Positions 1 through 5,525 of a stretch of DNA of 6,355 nucleotides are shown here, piece after piece. Location of the stretch: contig CADBUT010000269.1 of NCBI GenBank assembly GCA_902797925.1, forward strand, positions 1-6,355, written 5' to 3'. A model generated the notes under the pieces. It worked only from the letters and a program-made list of their open reading frames with translations, made no database searches and was not told the origin of the DNA. The position numbers were made by a program, and so were the translations under genes. The DNA comes from an uncultured Spirochaetaceae bacterium. GTDB taxonomy: Bacteria; Spirochaetota; Spirochaetia; Treponematales; Treponemataceae. Positions within the stretch are counted from its first letter, which is position 1; the number at the start of each line of letters is the position of its first letter.

Positions 1-1224
1 GCCGATGAATTCAATCTTGATGTCTTTATTCGGTTCAAAGCCCGAAAAGCGTATAATCTGTTCAGCAATGTCCACGATTTTGATTGGCTCGCCCATATCA
101 AGAAGGTAAGAAAGTCCGTTCTGACCTACGCCGCCTGTCTGAAGAACAAGCGAACATGCTTCAGGAATTGTCATAAAGAAGCGCTTCATTTCGGGGTCTG
201 TTACAGTTACAGGGCCGCCTGTCTTAATCTGTTCCATAAAAAGCGGCAGAATTGAACCGCGGCTGCCCAAGACGTTGCCGAAACGCACAAACATGAAAGA
301 CTGGTCTTTTCCGGCTTTTTTTGCGGCGGCAAGCACAAGCTTTTCGCACAGCATTTTAGAAACGCCGTAGGTTGAGACAGGCTCAACCGCTTTATCTGTT
401 GAAATCAGCACAAAACGCTTTACATTTGATGCAAGCGAAGCTTCAAGCAGGTTCTGTGTGCCGAAAACGTTGTTCTCAATTGAGGCAACAGGGTTTTCTT
501 CCATTAATGGAACATGCTTGTAGGCGGCGCAATGGAAAATTACGTCGATATGCATTTTCGGCAGCAGCCATTCAAGATAAGCCTTGTCTTTAAGGTCGCC
601 GATTATCGGTACGACTGTGGCCTTTTCGCCGACACCTTCTTTTTGAAGAATGCGCAGTTCTTTGTCTATAAGATAAATCGAGTTTTCGCCGTGTCCGAAA
701 AGGTAGAGCCGTTCAGCGCCGCCAGAAAGCAGCTGACGCGCAAGCTCTGAGCCGATTGAGCCACCTGCGCCTGTTATCAGAACACGCTTGCCGCGGAGAT
801 AAGACAAAGTTTCTTTTAGTGAAATCGTAATCGGTGTTCTGCCGAGAAGGTCGAGCGGGTTTATTTCGCGCGCCTGAACAAGATGGGCTTTGCCTTCTAC
901 AATCTGCGAGACACTCGGCAGAATTTTAATTTTTGAAAAACCTGCTTCGCTTAAAATGCCGTAAACTTCGCGGAGACGCTCGTTATTCGTGCTCGGCATT
1001 GCGATAATTGCTTCGTCATAAGCGCCCGGCTTTAAAAGCCCTGCCATGCTTATCGGACCGTAAATCGGAATGCCGTTCCGCTGCTTGCCTATAAGGCTTG
1101 TGTCATCGTCTAAGAAAGCTGTGACACGTCCGAAAATCTTTTTTGCTTCAAGCTCGTCTGCAATCATCTGGCCGGCAAAGCCCGCACCGATGATGTACAC
1201 ACGGACGTCGTTTTTTAATGACAT
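1..1224 (-). CDS. CapD/FlaA1-type NDP-sugar 4,6-dehydratase (polysaccharide biosynthesis protein), C-terminus cut by window edge
   Basis: The family converts UDP-N-acetylhexosamines to 4-keto-6-deoxy sugars for surface polysaccharides or glycoprotein glycans. From the start chosen here, 408 residues are visible. A first Rossmann-like domain opens with GAGFAG (residues 13-18). The catalytic SDR domain opens with TGAGGSIG (151-158). It carries the STDK motif (275-278), then Tyr286 and Lys290 in YGVSK, followed by RFGNVLGSRGS (314-324) and DPEMKRFF (343-350). I expect roughly 60-100 further residues beyond the window. The four N-terminal membrane helices of long WbpM/PglF-type members are absent, so it should be cytoplasmic. 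An in-frame ATG at 1284 would add 20 residues, but it lies inside a predicted -10 box and has no ribosome site; the ATG at 1224 has AGGA eight bases upstream. The family assignment is secure; the exact sugar substrate is not known. Confidence 0.93.
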   Translation of the reverse strand, partial: MSLKNDVRVYIIGAGFAGQMIADELEAKKIFGRVTAFLDDDTSLIGKQRNGIPIYGPISMAGLLKPGAYDEAIIAMPSTNNERLREVYGILSEAGFSKIKILPSVSQIVEGKAHLVQAREINPLDLLGRTPITISLKETLSYLRGKRVLITGAGGSIGSELARQLLSGGAERLYLFGHGENSIYLIDKELRILQKEGVGEKATVVPIIGDLKDKAYLEWLLPKMHIDVIFHCAAYKHVPLMEENPVASIENNVFGTQNLLEASLASNVKRFVLISTDKAVEPVSTYGVSKMLCEKLVLAAAKKAGKDQSFMFVRFGNVLGSRGSILPLFMEQIKTGGPVTVTDPEMKRFFMTIPEACSLVLQTGGVGQNGLSYLLDMGEPIKIVDIAEQIIRFSGFEPNKDIKIEFIG

Positions 1225-1232
1225 TAAAGTTG

Positions 1233-1236
1233 TCCT
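1233..1236 (-). promoter_or_regulatory. Ribosome binding site deciding the dehydratase start
   Basis: AGGA on the minus strand, 8 bases before the ATG at 1224. The upstream in-frame ATG at 1284 has no comparable site. This favours the shorter protein. Confidence 0.6.
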
Positions 1237-1282
1237 GAATCCGTTTGGTAAAACTGAAAAATATACAGTTTTACGTTTATCC

Positions 1283-1311
1283 ATTCTAGCATAAGTGTTT
1301 TCAGATTTCAA
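1283..1311 (-). promoter_or_regulatory. Sigma70-like promoter for the dehydratase gene
   Basis: Read on the minus strand: TTGAAA (1311-1306), a 17-bp spacer, then TAGAAT (1288-1283). Each hexamer matches the consensus at five of six positions and the spacing is ideal. Transcription should start near 1275, giving a leader of about 50 bases before the ATG at 1224. The -10 box overlaps the alternative ATG at 1284, which would therefore lie outside the transcript made from this promoter. Confidence 0.6.
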
Positions 1312-1338
1312 TGTAAATAAATATGAATCAACAATCTC

Positions 1339-1367
1339 TTCATGAATAAAAAAACGTGAATGATAAT
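1339..1367 (+). promoter_or_regulatory. Weak candidate promoter for the 1442-3058 unit
   Basis: GATAAT at 1362-1367 is a good -10 match. The hexamer 17 bp upstream, TTCATG (1339-1344), matches the -35 consensus at only three positions. It would leave a leader of about 68 bases. It is offered because a promoter is needed in this divergent gap, not because the match is strong. Confidence 0.27.
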
Positions 1368-1396
1368 CGAAGTTCTGCCGAAAATCAAAAAGAATA

Positions 1397-1420
1397 AGAA
1401 TATTCTGCAAAAAATTTTGC
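1397..1420. repeat. Two adjacent short palindromes in the divergent intergenic region
   Basis: AGAATATTCT (1397-1406) is a perfect 10-bp palindrome. It is immediately followed by GCAAAA-AA-TTTTGC (1407-1420), a 6+2+6 inverted repeat. They lie between the candidate promoter and the ribosome site of the gene at 1442 and could be a regulator site or a leader hairpin. The region is AT-rich, so chance is a real alternative. Confidence 0.35.
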
Positions 1421-1441
1421 GGAAAACTGTAATGAGGTTTT

Positions 1442-1975
1442 ATGAAAAAACGGTTTGTTTTGATATTGGCACTGCTTGTTCTCGTTCCGGCCTTTACTTT
1501 TGCGCAGTCGCTTACAATTGTAATAGTTCAGCGGGATTCGTCTACAAGAGACGTGCGTGAAATGACCCGGCTTTTAGAGACTTCTCTTATGGATTCTTTT
1601 TTTTGTGACGGCTTTATTGTTTCAAATGAGCCGGTAGTTGTAACAGGTACAGGCAATGAATTGTTTATTGAGCATCTTGCTTCTGCCGGTATGGGCGGAA
1701 TGGGATACATTGTTCCTGTTATAATTGAATATGACGAAACAAAAAATGCGGCTACTTTTGTAAATCTGGAGTGGGAAGTGCTGTCAAACAACTACGATGT
1801 TTATGCAAACGGTGTTGTTGACCAGCCTAAGCTTCACGCAGCCTTGAACAGAAGGGACTGCGAGAAAGGGATCAGAACCTTTGCTTCAAATCTTGAAAAA
1901 GAAATCGGAGCAGCCATAAGGTTTCAGGCTCAGATTCAAAAGAAAAAGTCACAGCAACTTTCGTTTAAACGGTAG
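1442..1975 (+). CDS. Small secreted protein of unknown function
   Basis: A 177-residue protein that I do not recognise. Residues 1-21 form a clear signal peptide: KKR, a long Leu/Val-rich core, then a likely cleavage after FTFA before Gln22. There is no cysteine at the cleavage point, so it is not a lipoprotein and is probably periplasmic or outer-membrane associated. The mature part starts with a beta-like stretch (LTIVIVQ), then a probable helix (about 36-53). It has a Gly/Met-rich turn (GMGGMG, 83-88), a beta-rich middle and a basic, Lys-rich C-terminal tail. Only two cysteines are present (55 and 140). GAGG at 1434-1437 sits four bases before the ATG. The next gene begins 33 bases after its stop on the same strand with no terminator between, so the two are probably co-transcribed. 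A role in the envelope alongside the SPOR protein is an inference from this linkage only. Confidence 0.85.
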   Translation: MKKRFVLILALLVLVPAFTFAQSLTIVIVQRDSSTRDVREMTRLLETSLMDSFFCDGFIVSNEPVVVTGTGNELFIEHLASAGMGGMGYIVPVIIEYDETKNAATFVNLEWEVLSNNYDVYANGVVDQPKLHAALNRRDCEKGIRTFASNLEKEIGAAIRFQAQIQKKKSQQLSFKR

Positions 1976-1999
1976 TAAATTAACTAAATGGAACTTAGC

Positions 2000-2004
2000 G
2001 AGGG
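2000..2004 (+). promoter_or_regulatory. Ribosome binding site deciding the start of the SPOR protein
   Basis: GAGGG lies four bases before the ATG at 2009. The in-frame ATG at 1988 has no such site and would put seven acidic or polar residues before an otherwise standard signal peptide. The start at 2009 is therefore preferred. Confidence 0.75.
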
Positions 2005-2008
2005 AAAT

Positions 2009-3058
2009 ATGAAGCGTTTCGGTATTATTTTGATGATGTCGGTTTTTGCCGCTGGTTTTGTTATGGCTGCATCGTCTTCTGTTGCATGGGAAGGCAGGGC
2101 TGCAAGAGGAAATGCAGAAGCTTTTCCGTCTGGCGGAAATTATGCCCAGAGCAGAATCTTTTCAAAAGGTGAAATCGTAGACGTTGTAAATACTTCAAAC
2201 GGAAAAACAACTACAGTCGTTATTACAGGTTCTACAGATTTGTCCGGTGTACTTGTGCTTCTTTCTCCGACAGCAGCTTCTGCTATCGGTATTGAAAGCG
2301 GCTATGATACAACAGTACGCGTAAGCAGAAAAAACGACTATGTTAAAGAAAATACACTGACACCGGTTGCTCCTGTTGCAAAAGCAGACCCGGACACAAA
2401 CCCAGCTGCAGCACTGCCGCAGGATTATACAAACGCAGTAACAGCGCCTGCACCGCAGACACAGCCTGTAGAGCAGCTTCCGCCTGCAAATCAGGAAGCA
2501 GCGCCAGTTGCACAGACTTCTGCACCGGCAACATCAACAGTAAAAGAAATTCCTGATCCGGGCATTGCGCTTGCATCAGAAGAGAAGCGTCCGGCTGTTT
2601 CAGCTTATGATTATTCGCTGCTTCCACCGCCGCCAAAAGACGAGGTTGTACCAATTCAGCAGAATTTCTACGTCTGCCCGAATTGTGGTGGGGCTAAAAA
2701 AGAAGAACAGCTCTGCGACAACTGCAAGCAGAAACTTTATCAGGGAGCTCAATCTGCTTCAGTTCAGCCGTCTGCTCCTGTCAGAGACACGTCTATGCCG
2801 TTCCCTGAACTGCTGATTAATCAGTATGAGCGCGGTAAATTCTATGTTCAGCTTGGTGTCTACCGGGATATGAAGAATCTGACAAATATTGTGAACAAAT
2901 ACAGAGGAAGATACCCTGTGTCTATAAAAGCTTCAGAAAGAACGCCGGGTGGCTACGAAATGCTCATCGGACCTCTTTCAGAAGACGAGTACAGAGCAAC
3001 ACTTGACCGTTTCAGACGCGAAGGCTACAAAGACGCATTCGTCAAGTTTCTGAAATAG
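2009..3058 (+). CDS. Exported RlpA-like double-psi beta-barrel protein with zinc-ribbon-like knuckle and C-terminal SPOR domain
   Basis: A 349-residue envelope protein. Residues 1-20 are a signal peptide (MKR, hydrophobic core, cleavage near VMA-A). Residues about 24-105 resemble the RlpA double-psi barrel: a GRAARG turn, NYAQSR, a VVNTSNGKTTTVVITG strand pair, and LSPTAASAIGI. About 115-215 is a Pro/Ala/Gln-rich, presumably disordered linker. Residues 223-239 hold two CxxC pairs (Cys223, 226, 236, 239), like a zinc ribbon. Residues about 275-347 form a SPOR domain (KFYVQLGVYRD through GGYEMLIGPL to DAFVKF), a fold that binds glycan strands stripped of stem peptides at division sites. In RlpA enzymes a His and an Asp of the barrel are catalytic; by eye they align with Ser48 and Gly74 here. 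The barrel may therefore bind or scaffold rather than cleave. It is probably co-transcribed with the secreted protein upstream. The domain calls are firm for SPOR and good for the barrel; the zinc knuckle is tentative. Confidence 0.88.
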   Translation: MKRFGIILMMSVFAAGFVMAASSSVAWEGRAARGNAEAFPSGGNYAQSRIFSKGEIVDVVNTSNGKTTTVVITGSTDLSGVLVLLSPTAASAIGIESGYDTTVRVSRKNDYVKENTLTPVAPVAKADPDTNPAAALPQDYTNAVTAPAPQTQPVEQLPPANQEAAPVAQTSAPATSTVKEIPDPGIALASEEKRPAVSAYDYSLLPPPPKDEVVPIQQNFYVCPNCGGAKKEEQLCDNCKQKLYQGAQSASVQPSAPVRDTSMPFPELLINQYERGKFYVQLGVYRDMKNLTNIVNKYRGRYPVSIKASERTPGGYEMLIGPLSEDEYRATLDRFRREGYKDAFVKFLK

Positions 3059-3080
3059 TTCAAAAAAATAATAAATGCTG

Positions 3081-3136
3081 AAAAAGCTGCCTGGTTTGGA
3101 GCGTGCGATAGCTTCAAGTAGGGCAGCTTTTTTTTT
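3081..3136 (+). terminator. Rho-independent terminator with a two-part stem
   Basis: An outer 11-bp stem pairs AAAAAGCTGCC (3081-3091) with GGCAGCTTTTT (3122-3132), and a run of nine T follows from 3128. Inside the 30-base loop a second stem pairs TTGGAGC (3096-3102) with GCTTCAA (3111-3117), with one G-U pair and an 8-base loop. It ends the two-gene unit, 22 bases after the stop codon, and insulates it from the transporter operon. Confidence 0.82.
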
Positions 3137-3137
3137 G

Positions 3138-3161
3138 TAATTTTGAAAAACTCCAAAATTA
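3138..3161. repeat. Inverted repeat upstream of the binding-protein gene
   Basis: TAATTTTG (3138-3145) and CAAAATTA (3154-3161) are perfect 8-bp arms around an 8-base centre. It begins two bases after the terminator T-run and lies about 100 bases before the start of the sugar-binding protein. It may be an operator site for the transporter operon. Confidence 0.4.
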
Positions 3162-3192
3162 TCTAAGGGAATTTACCTATTCATTCCTGCTA

Positions 3193-3208
3193 GTTAAAGG
3201 TTTAACCT
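3193..3208. promoter_or_regulatory. Candidate operator: overlapping palindromes before the binding-protein gene
   Basis: GTTAAA-GG-TTTAAC (3193-3206) is a 6+2+6 inverted repeat. It overlaps AGGTT-T-AACCT (3198-3208), and another GTTAA follows at 3209-3213. This compact symmetric site, 52 bases before the ATG at 3260, is a plausible binding site for a sugar-responsive regulator. No convincing -35/-10 pair could be assigned in 3137-3259, so its position relative to the transcription start is unknown. Confidence 0.4.
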
Positions 3209-3259
3209 GTTAATAAATGGTTGTTTTTTTAAATAATCAAAAAAGAATAGGAGAAAAGC

Positions 3260-4534
3260 ATGAAAAAAATCTTAGTAAGTTTGGTTGTTCTTCTTTGTGC
3301 TTGTGCTGTTGTTTTCACAGGCTGTAAAAAAGGTGGCGCAACAAAAACATCTGAAACCAAGACAATCACTTTCTGGCATCTGGATACAACAGATGAACAG
3401 CAGGCTGCCTGGCGTAAGATTGCTGACAATTTCGAGGCTAAACACCCGAATGTAAAAATCGAGATTACTTGTCTCGAAAATGAAGCTTACAAACAGAAAG
3501 TAGCTACAGTTATTCAGTCTGGTAACCCGCCTGATATTTTCCGCTCATGGGGTGGTGGTGTAATGATCGAACAGGCTGAAGCTGGTATGCTCCGCGATAT
3601 TTCAAGCTATGTTTCATCTGGCAACATTGCTCAGATTGGTAAAGGTGCTATGGGTGTTTACGCTTTTGACGGTAAACAGTACGGTGCTCCTTACTCACTT
3701 GGTACAGTAGGTCTTTGGTACAACACATATGTATTCCAAGATTGTGGACTTACAGCAGATGATTTCTCTACTTGGTCAAAATTCCTTGCAAGCTGCAAAG
3801 TTCTCAAATCAAAGGGATATGCTCCTGTAGCTCTTGGCGAAAAAGAGACATGGACAGGCCACTACTGGTGGACATACATTGCACAGCGTCTTGGTGGCGA
3901 ACCTGATTTCCTTGCTGCATACAACGGAACAGGCGCTTTCAATAAAGGTTCATTCCTTAAAGCTATGGAAATGCTCAAAGATTTCACAGCAACAAATCCT
4001 TTCCAGGACGGTTTCATGGCTACAACACAGGCTGAACAGGAAGCTCTTGTAGCTGATAGAAAAGCTGCTATGACACTTATGGGTCAGTGGGCACCTTCAA
4101 CAGGTAACGATAATGCTACACTCGGCTATAAAGACAAATGGGGTTATATGTCATTCCCTGCAATTGAAGGCGGAAAAGGTCTTCTTTCTGATACACAGGG
4201 TGGCGGTGACGGCTACATCATCGGTAAGAATGCTCCTGATGAAGCAATTGAATTCCTTAAGTCATTCTATGATCCTGAAAACTACGAGATTATCTGTACA
4301 AAACTCAATGCCTGCCCGGTTATTCCTGGCTATGACGGCATGATTGATCCAGTTATGAAGGACGTTGTTCAGGCTGTTAAAGACGCTGGTTACTATCAGC
4401 TGTACTATGATCAGTTCCTCCCGGCAGCAGTTGGTGAAGACATCAAAGCTGCAACAGAAGGTATTTTTGCAGGTACAATGACTCCTCAGCAGGCTTGTGA
4501 CCTCATCCAGAAGTCATGGGAATCAAACAAATAA
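3260..4534 (+). CDS. Carbohydrate ABC transporter substrate-binding lipoprotein (family 1 solute-binding protein)
   Basis: A 424-residue binding protein that captures a sugar or oligosaccharide outside the inner membrane and delivers it to the permeases encoded downstream. The signal peptide (residues 1-21) ends in Phe-Thr-Gly before Cys22, a relaxed spirochaete-type lipobox, so the protein is a lipoprotein. The mature protein begins with the usual ITFWH strand (36-40). It then shows GNPPDIFRSWGGG (88-100), the hinge-side GLWYNT (151-156), the Trp-rich YWWTY (202-206), and KAAMTLMGQWAPS (268-280), all typical of UgpB/MsmE-type proteins. The many aromatic residues fit an oligosaccharide ligand, but which sugar cannot be told. 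AGGAGA at 3249-3254 is a strong ribosome site. The frequent GCT, GGT and AAA codons suggest high expression. It is first in the importer operon and is followed by its own terminator. Confidence 0.95.
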   Translation: MKKILVSLVVLLCACAVVFTGCKKGGATKTSETKTITFWHLDTTDEQQAAWRKIADNFEAKHPNVKIEITCLENEAYKQKVATVIQSGNPPDIFRSWGGGVMIEQAEAGMLRDISSYVSSGNIAQIGKGAMGVYAFDGKQYGAPYSLGTVGLWYNTYVFQDCGLTADDFSTWSKFLASCKVLKSKGYAPVALGEKETWTGHYWWTYIAQRLGGEPDFLAAYNGTGAFNKGSFLKAMEMLKDFTATNPFQDGFMATTQAEQEALVADRKAAMTLMGQWAPSTGNDNATLGYKDKWGYMSFPAIEGGKGLLSDTQGGGDGYIIGKNAPDEAIEFLKSFYDPENYEIICTKLNACPVIPGYDGMIDPVMKDVVQAVKDAGYYQLYYDQFLPAAVGEDIKAATEGIFAGTMTPQQACDLIQKSWESNK

Positions 4535-4549
4535 TTAAGCTGACTTAAC

Positions 4550-4590
4550 AAAACCGGAACAGTCCGTTCTGTTCCGGTTTTTTCTTTTTT
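4550..4590 (+). terminator. Strong intra-operon terminator/attenuator between binding protein and permeases
   Basis: A perfect 13-bp stem (AAAACCGGAACAG, 4550-4562, with CTGTTCCGGTTTT, 4569-4581) encloses a 6-base loop. It is followed by T4578-4583, one C, and six more T to 4590. A smaller 5-bp hairpin (TTAAG/CTTAA, 4535-4548) precedes it. Only 24 bases separate the last T from the permease ATG, so there is no room there for a separate promoter. The permeases probably depend on read-through, which would keep them below the binding protein in amount. Confidence 0.88.
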
Positions 4591-4614
4591 AGTTCTGATT
4601 TAAGGTAATAATTA

Positions 4615-5517
4615 ATGATTAATAAGAAAAAACAGAATTTCTGGATAGCTATGGCTTTCCTTATTATACCTCTTATTATTTTCACATTCTTTGTTGTTCT
4701 TCCTGTTTTTAAGGCTGCTGTGTACAGTCTTTTCAGATGGAACGGAATGGGCCCGTTGACAGGTCCGAATGCAGGCCGTAAAACTCAGTTCGTCGGACTT
4801 GAAAACTTTAAAGAGATTTTAACAGATCCAATATTTTGGAAATCTTTCGGACATAACGTAAAAATAATTGTGCTTTCACTTCTTATCGAGCTTCCTATCG
4901 CTCTTGTGCTTGCACTGATTATTTCTACAAAATCAAAAACTAATATTGCTCTCCGTACAGTTTTCTTTATTCCTTATGTAGTTTCAGAGGTTATTGCCGG
5001 TGTCGTATGGACGTTTATATACAGTCCTCAATACGGAATATCTACAACAATTCTTGCATCTTTATTTCCGCCTGGAACAGATTTTGCTTTCTTAGGTCGG
5101 CCGGAAACGGTATTTAATGCTATTTTCATTGTTGTTATATGGAAATACTTTGGCCTTTATATGATTCTTTATATTGCCGGCTTGCAGGGTATTTCTGATG
5201 ATATCCGCGAAGCAGCAGCTATTGACGGTGCCTCACCGCTACAGTTAAATTTGTTCATAATTATTCCGCTTCTTCTTCCTACAATTGTAGTTACGCTTTT
5301 CTTCTGTATAGTCGGTTCTCTTCAGACATTTGATATAATTTGGGCAATGGGTAAGGGTGATCCTGTAAACTCTGCGGAGACGATGGTAACGTACCTGTAC
5401 AAATTCGGTTTCAGGCGTTCTCAGATGGGTTACGGAAGCGCAATCGCTATCGTAATTTTTGTAATCTGTGTTACGTTCAATGCAGTTTACCAAAGACTTA
5501 TAAAACAAGATAATTGA
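4615..5517 (+). CDS. Carbohydrate ABC transporter permease, MalF/UgpA type
   Basis: A 300-residue inner-membrane subunit that forms half of the translocation channel. It has the six-helix layout of the family: a first helix at about 10-33, a periplasmic loop with the recurrent FVGLENF (59-65), and later helices at about 82-104, 115-137, 166-190, 213-237 and 274-292. The EAA loop that docks onto the ATPase is present as EAAAIDGA (199-206), ending at Pro218. The length is normal for the family. TAAGG at 4601-4605 lies nine bases before the ATG. The next permease starts eight bases after its stop, so the two are translated as a pair. The transported sugar cannot be read from the sequence. Confidence 0.95.
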   Translation: MINKKKQNFWIAMAFLIIPLIIFTFFVVLPVFKAAVYSLFRWNGMGPLTGPNAGRKTQFVGLENFKEILTDPIFWKSFGHNVKIIVLSLLIELPIALVLALIISTKSKTNIALRTVFFIPYVVSEVIAGVVWTFIYSPQYGISTTILASLFPPGTDFAFLGRPETVFNAIFIVVIWKYFGLYMILYIAGLQGISDDIREAAAIDGASPLQLNLFIIIPLLLPTIVVTLFFCIVGSLQTFDIIWAMGKGDPVNSAETMVTYLYKFGFRRSQMGYGSAIAIVIFVICVTFNAVYQRLIKQDN

Positions 5518-5525
5518 GGCAGTAT

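Noticed and set aside
1285..1527. Upstream extension of the dehydratase frame
   Set aside because: The frame has no stop, but the predicted peptide has no family features and no membrane helices, overlaps the opposite strand of the secreted-protein gene, and lies upstream of a good promoter.
1360..1560. Small plus-strand open frame overlapping the start of the secreted protein
   Set aside because: It has no ribosome site. Its second half is an out-of-frame reading of the signal-peptide gene, which has a far better coding signature.
1988..2008. Seven-residue N-terminal extension of the SPOR protein
   Set aside because: There is no ribosome site before the ATG at 1988, and it would place acidic residues before the signal peptide. 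The ATG at 2009 has GAGGG at the right distance.
2343..2654. A 103-codon minus-strand frame rich in Leu, Gln and Ala
   Set aside because: It is an antisense shadow of the Pro/Ala/Gln-rich linker of the SPOR protein; its composition follows from the complement of those codons.
2343..2660. Possible tandem repeat in the Pro/Ala/Gln-rich region
   Set aside because: The composition is biased and short words such as GCACCG or CAGAC recur, but I find no regular repeating unit.
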